Below, one piece after another: positions 14,101-22,870 of a stretch of 64,000 bases of DNA. The notes beneath the pieces were generated by a model that made no database searches, was not told the DNA's origin, and saw only the letters and a list, made by a program, of their open reading frames with translations. The first letter of the stretch is position 1. Every line of letters begins with the position of its first letter. This DNA is from Notospermus geniculatus (Eukaryota; Nemertea; Pilidiophora; Heteronemertea; Lineidae): NCBI GenBank assembly GCA_002633025.1, contig NMRB01001943.1, positions 65,961-129,960 on the forward strand, in the 5' to 3' direction. The translations under genes were made by a program, and so were the position numbers.

Positions 14101-17100
14101 TCCTCATTGACCAATGTCCTTATTACAGAGGTTTGCAGGCTGCAAATTCAGACTGAACCTCAGTGTCACCAATAGAGAGGTGTCCTCCTAGCAGAGGTGG
14201 TCCATACAGGGAGGTTCTATCATATTTGAATAAGCTTTGCCTATGGATACAAATTATGGATTCTTAGCGAGATATGCTGAAGAGAATATGAATCTGATTG
14301 ACCGTAGTTTGGTGTATGCAGAAGATTTCGACTTTTTTGTCATACTGCCCAGCCAATTTTTCCCACGAACCAAGACTCAGTGTTTGCTGACTTAACTCAC
14401 CTGCCCCCAGGTTTGAACGGTTACGGTCCATTTCGCCTACTCCTATTTCGAATATGGGAAGTAGGCGATATGGGTTTAGGCAAAGTGGGTTTAGGCGAAA
14501 TAGTTTAGGCAAAATGAGTTTAGGCAAAACAGGAGTAGGCGAAATGGGATGACACCGTTCGAACACTAGCATGGGTGGATACAGAATTTGGGAAAAGAGG
14601 GGGCGCCCTGTGCTAGGAACATTTGAATTTGCACCAAATTCCAGAATTTCATGGTCGATTTTACAGATTTGTTGGCCAAAAGGGGAGGCACGTGCCCGGG
14701 GCGCCCCCTTCTGGATCCACGCCTGACTAGACATTATCTTCTGTTGAAGTTTTCTAAAAAGCCTTGGAAATGAATCGAAAAAATTTGAAGAAACATTCTT
14801 CAGATGATTCACAGGAACAACATTTCTTCAAATATTTTTCAATCAATACCATAGGATGTGAGAAAGCTTTGACAGAAGATGCCGTCTGCTGGACTCAGGG
14901 GCAGATGAGTTAAAATGTGATCTTCAATAACCCAAGGCAAGTCATTACAGATTTAGTTATATTGAAGGTGTTACGATATGAAGCAAACCAAACAAAACAG
15001 TGAATTAAAGAAGCCAAATCTGAACTGAGCAAAAACTGTGCGGGTTAGGTGTGTTTTTGATACGGCGTTATGAAAGCATAGGGCCTAGTGCCTGTCAGTG
15101 GGCCAGAAGGACTTTTCCCCCGATAGCTTACGAAGAGCGGCGTGGTCTAGTGGTTAGCGAGAGGGACTCCTGATCAGAGGGTCCCTGGTTCGATTCCCAG
15201 TCCTGACCAAGAAAAAAACACGCTCGCTTGTCACCTTGAGCAAGTCACTTTGCCGCACTTGCTTCACCCCATCCAGGTGTAAAAGGGGTACCTGGCTGGT
15301 AGTGATGGTCTATGTGAATGTTAGTCCAAGAGCGCTGAAATCAGCTGCCGGGACTGTAATACTCCCAAGGGAGCGGAGAATTGAAATTGGAATGAAGAGA
15401 CCTGTAGCTGGGGTAATAATAATGTAACGCGCATTGAGCACTTGTCCAACTTAAGAACGGCATTTTATTTATTTATCTGCAGTCACAGTTTTCAGGAGAT
15501 CAGCTGATTCCTACAGTGTTTCCGCCAGAGGGGGGAGAGGGATGATCCCCTCCTCAAAAATTTCAAGGATGGGATATCCCCCCCTCAAGTTTGCAGACTA
15601 ACCTTTTTCAAATATCACTATTTTCACTTCAGTAGTGTTTTTCTTTAATTTCTTACATTTCAAATGCAATTTTCATGCAGAAGGAAGACTAATTTTGCAT
15701 TTTGGAGTGTAAAAATGACTCTGGAGGCCCTTTTTAACAAAAAAAACCAAAAAAAAAATTTAAATAAATTTTTTTTTTTTTTTTAATTTTCGAAATTTTT
15801 TTTCTCCCCCCTCCTTGAAAATCCTGGCGGAAAGCCTGTCCTATCCTGAGAACATCAGGGTTCTTAGCGCTCGCTCCCTTCATTGTGCATGGTGACGAAG
15901 GGAGTGAGCGCTAAATGTGACACAAGTTATGAACATGATGAAAGCCACAAATCGAATTGTGCAAAAACACAGTAAGCGAACTCACAGCGTTATCAAATTT
16001 TCACCAAAATCCCAGTTGTTATGTCACAGAGACTTGGCTTTACCACTGGGATCTAGCTCCTCCAACATTATCATGTCAAAAGCGTCAGTGTCAGGACTTT
16101 GATTCGAAGATATCAACAGCCTGTTGTGTGGCCAGCAATGCCGACCATCACCAACAGGAGAAGCTGGACCCCGGCAATGCCAGACCTCTCTGACCTTACA
16201 ACTGTGATTCTGGTGTATATTTTGGGTATTTATATTTTTACAGTAGATGGACAAAGAAGAGAATTTTTTAATGCATGGAAAAAGCTTTTAGAACAGGACA
16301 AGATAGAGGATTTGGGATTTAAAATAACAACGTCATACACTACATGTACAGACAATACAGGGTGTCCCCAAAAAATGCACAAACACATTTCCTGGGTCTT
16401 CCGTATGCCGGTTTTTCCAGTGCATGATAGGAAATTTTCTCAGGAACAATATATGGTCTTTGTTTCGTAATGATCGGATCAATATTATTGCACAGTATGA
16501 GGATCAATATGCACAACGTGGGAGCCACGGTGGTGTAGTGGTTCAGGTCTCCGACTAGCGGTCAGAAGGTCCCGGGTTCGAAACCCACCGGGCGTGAGAC
16601 TTTGGGCAAGTCTCTTTGCCTCACTGGCCTCTCTCCACCCAGGTGTATAAATGGGTACCGGTCGGAAATGCTCAGATTGTAGCGCTGAATGAGCAGCTCA
16701 TCTGAGTTGTACTGAAAGGTTTCAGGATAGACTGGGGTTAAAGTGTAAAGTCGGTTGACACCTCTACCGTTGTTGATATCAGACTATAAACCCAAAACTT
16801 GAACTTTTTTTAAAAATGGGTAATATAATTGCCAATCTTTCTTCTACCCATCATGCCAGAAGCACATGACCCCATATTGTGCAATGATATTGGATGGTGT
16901 ATGGGCCGCTTTACGCTCGTTTTACTCAGGTCAGGACGTCCTCCTGAAATTTTGGAGGACGACTTTGGTTATTATATCACTTTGTGTGTTGCCTTTTGTG
17001 CTCTAGCTTTAGATATTTTAGACTCAGGCATTCAGAAATTAGGGTCCAATGAGAACGTGAATTTGGTTCACGAAAATCAGCATTCATGTATCTCCCAAAC

Positions 17101-20100
17101 AGGATGTCCAATCATTATGAAATAAAAAACATTTTGTTCCTGGGAAAATTTCCTATCATATAATGGAAAAACCAGTATCCTGAAGACCCAGGAATGTAGT
17201 TGTGCATTTTTTGGGAACTGAAATGGTTTCTATAATTTCATTCATTTACCTGTTCAATAAATACCAGTTCTCTTCTTTTTGTTTTGTAGAATTGGCAGGA
17301 GTATAGTTATGTACTTCCACAAGTCTAGGGAAGTAATACTTGATCAGCTCCGCGGCCATAACTACAGAAAACAGGCAATGGAACAGCATAAGACTCCGAA
17401 GAGGACACTGAAACGTTTCTACATTGGTACAATTCCATGCGACCTGTCCCTCCCCGCAATCATTCCAGAAAATTATTGCTTGCCATTTTTCTTTGCACAA
17501 TTTATTTGATTCTTTTTTAAATATTTAATCGAGACCGTGAGCTCTAATTCGGCTCGTTACTGGCTCTTTAACAGTTTTCACCATATGATGTCAGAAACTT
17601 AATACCATGGGAGACTTTCCTGCGTTAGAGGCCGCCTGCTAGCAGTCCTAAAACGTCACAAAATTTGACGTCAAAGACGTAAGCCATGGTGTCCGCGTCA
17701 TTATGGATGACGTCATGGCGTGCACTTCACTTCTTCTCCGTGGCGTCGAATTTCATGACGTCCTAGGACCGCTAATGCAGCGGTCAATGGAAACTCTGTA
17801 CCCCCCCTGGTCAGGAATTCGACGTTATTTCGACGCCTAGGAATTAGCTGGGGGTCAGGATTTCGACATTTTTTCACCCCAGGGCACAAAACCAATCGAC
17901 AGGAATTCACAGCTGCCCCCCAGGCATGTGGGGTCAGAGTTCGTCACTTTTTCACCCTTGCTTTGAAAACAGTTCGACAGAAGTTCACCTTAGGCACTTG
18001 GGCCTATGTTGGAAAAAAATAATCAAGGTGGTCATAATACCCTGCCAATGTCATGGTGCCTTTTGAAATACTTTTATCTTTGTTCTCGCGCGTATAGTCT
18101 CGGCTTTTCCAGACAAATGTACCCGCCACATTACAACAACTACTGTTAGAAGCTATTATGAAATTCACAAAGCTTTATAGGCATCAAGTATAGATTTTTT
18201 CAGCAAAATCTTACAAACTTTGCGCGTTTTCCTGCAGATCCCGGCACGAGACAGCAGCGCATCCAACAACGTTCGGTATGCGGTACCGGTAATATTGTGC
18301 TACAGCTGTGCACGATTTCCAACGACAGTGTATTATTTCGACAGGATTTCGACGCGAATTCGGCACGCTCTCATAATCTGTTTCAACAGGAATTCACCTA
18401 AAAACATATCCACGTTTTTCAGGCATTCGACGATTATTCACCATCGTATTTTCTTCATTTCGACAGGTTTTAGACGTTCTGCTAATTCAGACTTCGACAG
18501 AATTTCGACGGTCTCGGCGTCGAAATAACGTCGAATTCCTGACCAGGGGGGGGTACAGAGTTTCCATTGACCGCTGCATAACTTGTGGTGGCCTCTGACG
18601 GCAGGAAAGTCTCCCATTCAATGGCCGCTGGCACGCTAAGCTGGTCCAGCTGGCCATGGGCACAAAAGTTTTGGTAAAACAATCATCTGAGAGGATGCAT
18701 TGATTTGGAAGTGTTGTGTCATGCTTGGACAATGAACGGCCGCGACGTCATGTGGGAGAACTAGTAGGCCACCATCTTTGTTGCAAAGGTCTATATTACC
18801 GGTACACGAGTATCAGACCGACCGGGGATCGAACCCGGGCCCTCAGAGGTGACAGGCGCCGATGTTTCCATTGCATCGCGATACTGACAGCCCAGGGTTT
18901 GATTGGAAAAACAAAGGTGAGGATGTGCAGAATTCTAATAGCTTCCAGTTCCAGGCACAAAATACAGCAGGAACCCTCTGTTGTGCGTCTGGCTGGGAAC
19001 ATCATTACGGTTAGGACTAGGAGTGGGAGTGACATGTTGCGTGGAATTGCCCATTTGACGACTGCTGTTGGAAGTGAGATTTCAGAGCTTTGAATGGTTG
19101 GTCGATCCGGCATACAGGCCGTTAGATTATTTTGGAAACCGTGGAATATTTTATTACCATTGCAAATCTGCAGATTAACTTCGGACAGAACTTTGACTTT
19201 TAGTTCCGAAAGAAAATGCGTTTTTTACCCAAGGGAAAAGATGCGCTAAAACAGAATCAAGCCAATCCAAACAGAGCAACTTGAATATCCACCTTCAAAC
19301 AGCTCATATGTCAGTATGCCAGCTACCCAACACCAACTTGTGCGATTGTCTATGAATGTCAGAATAGAGGAGCTTTGAGAGCCTCGTAGTAAGTGGTTAT
19401 CACGTGCACACACTTAGCACGTCCGTCGCTCGGGACAGTAACCGGTGGTGCCTTGTACCTTGTGCCTTTGCAAGGGCAAGTAAAAGACCCCATCCAAGTG
19501 AGGAACATGAGTACATGTAGCTTGAGACGGCTTCTTCCATATTTTACAGGGTCATTATTAAATACCATGGCTTCAGGAGAAATCTGATACAACACGATGT
19601 CAGAATACAATGTATCTGGCCTGATTTCTTTTTTTTTCTTCATAATTTCATGTTCAATTGTCAGAGCGAATTGAGAAAATATTTTAATAGCCTTCTCTAA
19701 TATGAATGAGCATCATCAGCAAGCAATTTGTCTTTGTGCTCCTCGATCTTTCAAAATCAAAATCATCAGAGAATCTGCAATTTTTATTTAAACAAGACAA
19801 GTTGGTGAAGGGTACATTTAGGTGAGTAAATAAATGCAACAGTTTGAGCAGCATCCTGAAAACACAACAAAATGTTGAAAACATAAAACCATGCACTATC
19901 TGCAATTATACATGGGGGCAGTTTTACCTGTTTAACATTCTCCAGTTTGTCACTTTTCCATCAGTACAATTGGCAGCGGGGTAATTATGGAGTTCAACCA
20001 GTTTGGGGAAAAAGTGTTTCACACACTCGGCTAGAAGAACTAAAGAATGAAATTTGTTCTATGAGATCAGGGGCACGGATCCACAATTTCGGAAAAGAGG

Positions 20101-22729
20101 GGGTGCACTGTGCTAGAAACATTGAAATCTGCGGTGAATTTCAATGATTTGCTCCAAATTTCTGAATTTCATGGTTGATTTTACAGATTTGTCAGGTGTG
20201 CCCCCCTGGATCCACCCCTGGAGATGGGGGCAGAAATCCGACATTTTCACGGTCATATCATGTAATAATGAAGATTCTTTGTCATCATTGTTTACACAAG
20301 CCATTGTAGGCAGTGTACCCCAAATTTTCCAATAGGCAATTGGGGGGGGGGCTGTCAGAAAGGTTGTTTTGGGGGCTAAACCCTCTTTGATTCGAGGCCT
20401 AACTCTTCAAGTCCATACATGTATATGTTTGGGTGAGAGTTGAGAGTTGTCTTCAGTTCCACTTTACCAAACTAAGTTAAGTATGATTCACCCTAACTTC
20501 AACATGGGCAAAGTGCCAGGCCTATGCAACAGACACCACAAGTGAACACAAACCACAGTATTTACCAGTTGACTGAGCACAACCTTGGATTTGCTATAGG
20601 CTCATGGAAAGTAAACCAAGTTACCCAAACATCATTAGATAACTTATGACATGGATTATTTACCACTCACCTGTGCACATTTCCAAACTGGGCACTTTGC
20701 CCATATTGAAGTTGGGGTGAATCTTACTTTACTATAGGCCTAGATCAAAATTTACATTTGATATGAAAATATTTTGTTCAAACATTAAGAATTCCTTTAT
20801 AGAATAATATACCGCACATTTACCGGTATACGTCGTCATAGGGGGCCTACATGATCCATTTCTATTGTCATTTTTGTGTATTCCACCCAAACAAACTCCT
20901 TGAAGTCAATAAACTTATTGCAAACACAGTTGAATTAAACCACGGACACTGATGAGATAAGTTAGACATGCTGAATTGGACTCCAACGCAATATGAATTA
21001 TGATTGATCCTATATTGCATTAGGCCTCTTAAAATTAATAAATTGTTTTACATGGCCGCCCGCCTCAATTTTTTGGTGCCGCCTTGATTTTTTTAATATT
21101 TTATATTTTTCAAAAAGTCCATTTTTTTCATTCCAAAAACCGTTAGAGATCGTCTGTGCAAGCTCAGTCATGATGGCAGCAAGTGCCCATGGGGGTGATT
21201 TGCTGCCCATAATGTGGAAAAATGAGAGAGGCAACCAGACGTGACCCTCAAAGTATAGAAGGGCTGTACAAAATGTTGAAATATTGAGAAATTAAAAGTA
21301 ATTTTCCATTGGTGATCTCTGCTGTCCTTCTTCTTGTTGACGAAAAATATAAAATATAAAAAATTAAAATGCCCTACTCACCAACATTTCAGAAGTTGGA
21401 ATCATGTAAAACAATTTATTAATTTTAAATGGCCTTATTAATCCAAGCCACAGTTGTAGGCCTAAAGCTTGATTGAACCTTGGGATCATGACTGTCATAA
21501 AAACGTCTTGGGAATCTACAACTGCTCAACGGAATAGGCCTACTCGCTTTGGAAATCTAGGCCTAGGCCCTAAACGTTTGACTTCAATTGAAGTTCACAA
21601 AACCCACGTGGAACGACGTTGATACAATGACGTCGTCAATGTACATCAGTCAGTAGGCCTAACAGCGGTCCAGGAGAAAGCACGGGTGCTGGCCTCGCCA
21701 AAACGTGACGTTGCACCTTGACTGCGTTTGGCCTGGACAGTGAGGACTCAAGCTCCCGAAATGGAGAAATTCCCCACTTCTGGAGAATTCTCCTCATCGG
21801 GAGAAGTTTTTTTACCCCAAAGTAGAGAAATTCTCCCAATCAGGAGAACAATTTTCTTTAGAACCATTTGCGCAAGTATCTGCTCATTTGCGCATGCGCA
21901 CAATTTGCTAAAACGGAAGTGGGGGAAGCAAGGCAGATTTTGCAAAAAACCCAATGAAAATCCATGTAAATTTAATTTTTGGTCAGCAATTTTCACTTTA
22001 TGGCACCAAAGATTGTTGTTTCTGGTGTAATCTGCGGTCTGAGCCTAAGGATGGCATGGTTTTCATGACGATTGCTGTCGATTCTATACCCCACATTTCT
22101 TCTATGACAAACTGTCATGACGATAGAGCGTCTGCAAAATAGCGGTCACGTGACCACGGGACTGGAAAATTTTCTCCCGATTGGGAGAATTCTCCGAATG
22201 TGGTGAATTTTCTATTTCTCCCGATCGGGAGCTTGAGTCCTCACTGCTGGAGACATTGTTCCCAATCACTATAAGTGCAACGATCTACACGTGTAGGGCC
22301 TACAGCTTAGCATCATCCCAGCATAGGGCCTTATCATGTCATGAATGTTGCCACACCAAAGGCCAACACCAAAAATCCTGTGGAGTGTGGTGATGCCCAC
22401 AGCCACACCACACGCACGCCAACTGAACTGATGAGAATCTGAATTACACATGTTCCATTCCATTCACTATCACCAGGCCTAGGGCCTAGGCCTACCTAGG
22501 ACGTAGGTCTAGATCATGTATTGTAGGCCAAGACCTATAGCCTTACATCAGTAAGCTTATGTCTGAAATGACATCTGAAAAAGGAGAACAGAAAACATGA
22601 AAATTCCACACATGAAACTTTACCTCCATCAGAGAAATCTCTCGTGATGTTTCTCTTTGGCCTGGACAGAGGAATTTCATCAACCCAGGTGAACAAGTCC
22701 TCCAAGACCTCATCATCCACTGCCTCCAT
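1976..22729 (-). CDS. SPEF1: SPEF1 / CLAMP, complete six-exon gene
   Basis: Sperm flagellar protein 1 (CLAMP) is a microtubule-binding and bundling protein of motile cilia, sperm flagella and epithelial microtubules. Seen here: six minus-strand exons, 22729-22624, 17361-17250, 12915-12674, 11861-11801, 3109-3001 and 2137-1976. Splice phases agree at all five junctions (1, 2, 1, 2, 0) and the sum is 792 nt, 263 aa plus TGA. Residues 1 to about 105 are the CH domain, with the family signature WVDEIPLSRPKRN, RDFSDG, YYFPRLVEVHNY and LNRKVLKKLN. A 70-residue low-complexity linker follows, then a C-terminal coiled coil (about residues 195-240, containing KIRRLEHLLNLKDIRIDDL). Human SPEF1 is about 236 aa, so the length fits. 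Introns are 5.3, 4.3, 0.8, 8.7 and 0.9 kb and hold many MITEs. No clear AATAAA was seen downstream. Confidence 0.95.
2182..2483. mobile_element. MITE CAGGGTTTCCGCCAG copy 1
   Basis: TIRs CAGGGTTTCCGCCAG and CTGGCGGAAACCCTG around a very A/T-homopolymeric core. The flanks repeat GTTCA (hAT-like layout). A second copy lies at 15514-15838. It sits in SPEF1 intron 5. Confidence 0.82.
2626..2932. mobile_element. MITE-A copy 2 with 9-bp TSD
   Basis: 307 bp, same TIRs as 910-1216, flanked by exact 9-bp duplications TATAAACCC (2617-2625 and 2933-2941). The sequence on either side is homologous to 16741-16810, which lacks the insertion and shows the unoccupied target at 16785-16793. It lies 59 bp downstream of the SPEF1 exon 5 donor. 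Confidence 0.92.
3001..3109 (-). CDS. SPEF1: SPEF1 coding exon 5
   Basis: Acceptor CCCCATTTCAG before 3109 and donor ATCAGT|GTAAGT after 3001. Encodes SSYTSDFVPRLVFEEKSQEC then LAKEETIS, matching the family's motif of a short Pro-containing stretch leading into the EKEQ...ETV coiled-coil start. Phase 2 in, phase 0 out. Confidence 0.9.
3160..3390. mobile_element. Harbinger-like MITE, TAA target
   Basis: TIRs begin GGCCCCTATTACACAGAGC and the right end mirrors them; TAA at 3157-3159 and 3391-3393. A 3-bp TWA duplication is typical of PIF/Harbinger elements. No coding capacity. Confidence 0.78.
3493..3655 (-). repeat. Interspersed repeat R1 (reverse)
   Basis: Copy of a dispersed 160-190-bp repeat. 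In the forward sense it runs GGTCCAGCTTCTCCTGTTGG ... GGAGGAGCTAGATCCCAGTG. Further copies are at 16018, 28420, 31790, 32262 and 39645, so this is a high-copy family. Its class is not recognised. Confidence 0.85.
3721..4204. mobile_element. Harbinger-like MITE, TAA target
   Basis: TIRs GGCCACATAAAA...AACTTGTTTCTCATCAG and the mirror ending ATGTGGCC, with TAA duplicated at 3718-3720 and 4205-4207. AT-rich core, no gene. Confidence 0.82.
4402..4624. mobile_element. MITE TTAAAGGGAC
   Basis: Ends TTAAAGGGAC and GTCCCTTTAA about 223 bp apart. It contains AGCGCCACCTGTG near 4555, whose reverse strand reads CACAGGTGGCGCT, a CTCF-core-like motif. Confidence 0.6.
4713..4885. mobile_element. MITE GGATCC family copy 1
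   Basis: Ends GGCGGATCCAGAA and TTGGATCCGCGCCTGAG, with G-rich then C-rich tracts. Other copies: 7869, 14571, 20068. One ambiguous base (N) at 4715. Confidence 0.8.
4886..6385. other. No gene recognised (SPEF1 intron 4)
   Basis: Single-copy-looking intronic sequence. Short TAGGCCTA motifs and a small hairpin near 5575-5600 (CCATGGAGG ... CCTCTCCATGG) are all that stand out. Confidence 0.6.
6386..6590. repeat. Long near-perfect palindrome (foldback element)
   Basis: Two arms of about 90 nt meet at 6492-6497 (AGCAATAATTGCT). The left arm has about 12 extra bases near its outer end. Ends are AGGCGCTGCTCCAC and its mirror GTGGAGCCGCACCT, with TAA/TTA outside, consistent with a MITE. Confidence 0.85.
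6891..7325. repeat. Minisatellite, 22-26-bp units
   Basis: About ten tandem 22-bp units CTGACCGACCGCTGTCAATC(GA), passing into units with CTGACAGACGACTGTCAATC and a short inverted stretch near 7195-7240, where the repeat sense flips around TCAATCGATTGATTGA. Confidence 0.95.
7671..7860. mobile_element. MITE GCAGACGGCATCTTC copy 1
   Basis: TIR GCAGACGGCATCTTCTGTCA and mirror GAAGATACCGTCTGC, with AT-rich arms containing AAATATTTGAAGAAA. Other copies: 12272, 12481, 14725. Confidence 0.85.
7869..8048. mobile_element. MITE GGATCC family copy 2
   Basis: Ends AGGGGTGGATCC plus a long G run, and GTGGATCCGCTCCTGG. Most similar to the copy at 20068-20220. Confidence 0.82.
8299..9953. mobile_element. 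Large TIR element (1.65 kb), non-coding
   Basis: Outer inverted repeats AAAAGGGGCTGTTCATTCTC (about 8300) and ATGAAAATGAACAGCCCCTT (about 9930). The interior has stop-rich frames and no recognisable transposase, and hosts the nested MITE at 8998-9172. The TIRs are short, so the limits are tentative. Confidence 0.5.
8998..9172. mobile_element. MITE with convergent CTCF-like motifs
   Basis: About 60-bp imperfect TIRs beginning GTAGAAAATTGTCC and ending GGACAGTTTTCTAC. The left arm has CGACTAGGTGGCGC (9039-9052). The right arm has ACACCATCTGGTCC, the mirrored, diverged form. Confidence 0.75.
10172..10259. mobile_element. Foldback, GACTGGTYCCC family
   Basis: An 88-bp hairpin TTGACTGGTCCCCTGTCCTC ... 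GAGGACAGGGAACCAGTCTA. The ends match the 9-bp-TSD family at 52934, 56197, 56340 and 57074. Confidence 0.7.
10628..11222. mobile_element. GGGCC-ended MITE nested in 10592-11308
   Basis: Ends GGGCCTGTATTCATAAAACC and TTTTATGAACATGGGCCCT. GATC is duplicated at 10624-10627 and 11223-11226. It is itself interrupted by the element 10660-11120. Confidence 0.72.
10660..11120. mobile_element. Harbinger-like MITE, innermost of three
   Basis: TIRs GGCCAGACTTTTTTTATACC ... GGTATAAAAAAAGTCTGGCC, flanked by TTA at 10657-10659 and 11121-11123. AT-rich, no coding capacity. Confidence 0.88.
11676..11689. other. Sequence gap (14 N)
   Basis: Gap inside SPEF1 intron 4, preceded by AGCAGGGGGC and followed by a run of C, so probably a hairpin-forming G/C-rich MITE that failed to sequence. 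Confidence 0.99.
11801..11861 (-). CDS. SPEF1: SPEF1 coding exon 4 (61-nt microexon)
   Basis: A short exon found by splice signals and phase: acceptor TTTTCTTGCAG before 11861, donor CTTGG|GTAAGG after 11801. It encodes the linker GHGQHPYASPTAKSQPPRAL and takes the frame from phase 1 to phase 2, exactly what joins exon 3 to exon 5. A Pro/Ser-rich linker sits at the same place in vertebrate SPEF1. Without this exon the reading frame does not connect. Confidence 0.85.
11925..12265 (-). mobile_element. SINE-A copy, reverse, body duplicated
   Basis: tRNA-derived SINE read backwards: the tail GATTTTTCCATCAGGGCCGA comes first, the tRNA-like B box (GGTATTCGAACCCAAG on this strand) last. The stretch around CCTCACTTGGATGGGGTCTT is present twice (about 12000 and 12125), an internal duplication also seen at 45923-46160. 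It lies in SPEF1 intron 3. Confidence 0.85.
12272..12469. mobile_element. MITE GCAGACGG family copy 2
   Basis: Ends CTGCCCCCACGTCTGAGCAG and CTGTAATGTGGGGGCAGATG, with the family core TTTGAAGAAACATTC. Directly abuts SINE-A. Confidence 0.82.
12481..12642. mobile_element. MITE GCAGACGG family copy 3 (5'-truncated)
   Basis: Shares the core and right end (GATGTCGTCTGCTGGACCCT) with the other copies and lacks the left end. It ends 32 bp from SPEF1 exon 3. Confidence 0.78.
12674..12915 (-). CDS. SPEF1: SPEF1 coding exon 3
   Basis: Acceptor CCCTTTCAG before 12915 and donor CAAG|GTATGC after 12674. It completes the Arg of LNRKVLKKLN, then runs MELSEDVIRSIATC and VERVLLILRSKIDKVL (end of the CH domain) and about 40 residues of polar linker. 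The donor end lies only 32 bp from a MITE copy (12481-12642). Confidence 0.93.
13352..13562. mobile_element. MITE CCAGGCGATATCGC copy
   Basis: TIRs GCAGACCAGGTGATATCACA and TGTGATATCACCTG. The core GCTGTTGACGCCAGGTGTGC is almost identical to 24259-24490. Confidence 0.88.
13640..14222. repeat. ACCTCTCTAT repeat with nested hairpin element
   Basis: Outer sequence has ACACCTCTCTATTAAGGACA-type units on the left and the mirror AATAGAGAGGTGTCCTCC on the right. A second TIR element, 13765-14072, sits inside, with ends GGCGCTGCGAGTGGTGCAAC and CACCACTCGCAGCGCC. Confidence 0.72.
14571..14725. mobile_element. MITE GGATCC family copy 3
   Basis: Ends ATGGGTGGATACAGAATTTG and TCTGGATCCACGCCTGAC. Directly followed by a GCAGACGG-family MITE. 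Confidence 0.8.
14725..14910. mobile_element. MITE GCAGACGG family copy 4
   Basis: Core TTTGAAGAAACATTCTTCAG and right end GATGCCGTCTGCTGGACTCA, as in the other copies; the left end is diverged. Confidence 0.82.
15133..15480 (+). mobile_element. tRNA-derived SINE (SINE-C)
   Basis: tRNA-like head GGCGTGGTCTAGTGGTTAGC (A box), then GGTTCGATTCCCAG (B box), a body with AAAGGGGTACCTGGCTGG and GCGCTGAAATCAGC, and an A/T-rich tail. A SINE rather than a working tRNA gene, because the tRNA fold runs on into the body. Confidence 0.8.
15514..15838. mobile_element. MITE CAGGGTTTCCGCCAG copy 2
   Basis: Ends CAGTGTTTCCGCCAGAGG and CCTGGCGGAAAGCCTG, with a homopolymer-rich core like 2182-2483. Confidence 0.8.
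16018..16198 (-). repeat. Interspersed repeat R1 (reverse)
   Basis: Near-identical to 3493-3655 in the same orientation (CTCCTCCAACATTATCAT ... CCACACAACAGG region). Confidence 0.85.
16358..17220. mobile_element. Mariner-like non-autonomous element
   Basis: Terminal inverted repeats CAGGGTGTCCCCAAAAAATG on the left, with a leading TA. The right side mirrors them (GAAGACCCAGGAATGTAG, TGTGCATTTTTTGGGAACTG). Ends of the CAGGGTGTCCC type are common in mariner/IS630 elements. SINE-B is nested at 16519. No transposase frame. Confidence 0.72.
16519..16790 (+). mobile_element. tRNA-derived SINE (SINE-B)
   Basis: Head GGTGTAGTGGTTCAGGTCTC and B box GGTTCGAAACCCACC; body ACCGGTCGGAAATGCTCAG; tail GTGTAAAGTCGG...TTGATATCAGAC. 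A reverse copy is at 27036-27300, and the tail alone is found beside MITE-A at 2572. Confidence 0.85.
17250..17361 (-). CDS. SPEF1: SPEF1 coding exon 2
   Basis: Acceptor TTTTCTGTAG just before 17361 and donor AACAG|GTAAAT after 17250. Encodes VMAAELIKYYFPRLVEVHNY followed by TPANSTKQKEENWYLLN, the most conserved part of the SPEF1 CH domain. Phase 1 in, phase 2 out. Confidence 0.95.
17607..18616. mobile_element. TIR element of about 1 kb, ATGGGAGACTTTCCTGC ends
   Basis: Left ATGGGAGACTTTCCTGCG and right GGCAGGAAAGTCTCCCAT. Inner inverted segments (TCAATGGAAACTCTGTACCC ... near 17786 and mirrored near 18560) extend the arms. The interior is built of many GAATTCGAC/TTTCGACAGG-like repeats. Non-coding. 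Confidence 0.78.
18785..18860 (-). repeat. tRNA-like SINE head
   Basis: The reverse strand holds GGGTTCGATCCCCGGTCGG, a clear B box, with a degenerate upstream half. Read as a SINE remnant, not a functional tRNA. Confidence 0.5.
19410..19545 (+). mobile_element. SINE-A fragment
   Basis: Contains GGGCAAGTAAAAGACCCCAT and AGTGAGGAACATGAG, the SINE-A body; the tRNA-like head is missing. Confidence 0.85.
20068..20220. mobile_element. MITE GGATCC family copy 4
   Basis: Ends AGGGGCACGGATCCACAATT and CTGGATCCACCCCTGG. Shares TGAAATCTGCGGTGAATTTC with the copy at 7869 (opposite strand). Confidence 0.85.
20470..20734. mobile_element. MITE AAGTATGATTCACCC
   Basis: About 40-bp TIRs: AAGTATGATTCACCCTAAC...ATGGGCAAAGTGCC and the mirror GGCACTTTGCCCATATTGAA...GGGTGAATCTTACTT. 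Confidence 0.78.
21023..21434. mobile_element. Harbinger-like MITE, TTA target
   Basis: Ends GGCCTCTTAAAATTAATAAA and TTTATTAATTTTAAATGGCC, with TTA at 21020-21022 and 21435-21437. Confidence 0.85.
21738..22246. mobile_element. TIR element CAGTGAGGACTCAAGCTCCCG
   Basis: Ends CAGTGAGGACTCAAGCTCCC and GGGAGCTTGAGTCCTCACTG, with CTGGA on both outer sides (21733-21737, 22247-22251). The sub-terminal motif GGAGAATTCTCC is repeated. In SPEF1 intron 1, about 380 bp from exon 1. Confidence 0.85.
22624..22729 (-). CDS. SPEF1: SPEF1 coding exon 1
   Basis: Encodes residues 1-35 and the first base of codon 36: start of the CH domain (FTWVDEIPLSRPKRNITRDF, SDG). The ATG at 22729 places Met a few residues before the conserved Asp/Glu stretch, as in vertebrate SPEF1. 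An in-frame upstream Met 25 codons earlier is possible but has no family support. The donor reads GGAG|GTAAAG with the intron starting at 22623. Confidence 0.94.
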
Positions 22730-22870
22730 CCCGAAATTATCAACAACCTCTACGCCCGCCACCTTGATAAAAGTATGTATACGATGAGCAAATATAAGTG
22801 ACAATAAGCCGGCGTTTGTGGGTTAAATTTGGGTCTATTTTGGGACAAAAACAGGTGCTTGTGCTCGTTC
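22730..22870. promoter_or_regulatory. Head-to-head intergenic region, SPEF1 / 77-aa ORF
   Basis: 141 bp separate the SPEF1 ATG from the ATG of the plus-strand ORF. If the second ORF is real, both promoters must lie here or overlap the neighbouring transcripts. No TATA box was seen and no convincing RFX X-box, although ciliary genes often have one. Confidence 0.35.

Noticed and set aside
14264-14812. 182-codon minus-strand frame
   Set aside because: Crosses two MITEs (GGATCC family and GCAGACGG family) and shows no domain.
15133-15210. Functional tRNA gene
   Set aside because: A and B boxes are present but the sequence continues into a SINE body and tail; the same holds for 16519, 23280, 31956, 39800 and 41989.
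22730-22870. RFX X-box in the SPEF1 promoter
   Set aside because: No match to the paired GTNRCC/RGYAAC pattern was found by eye.
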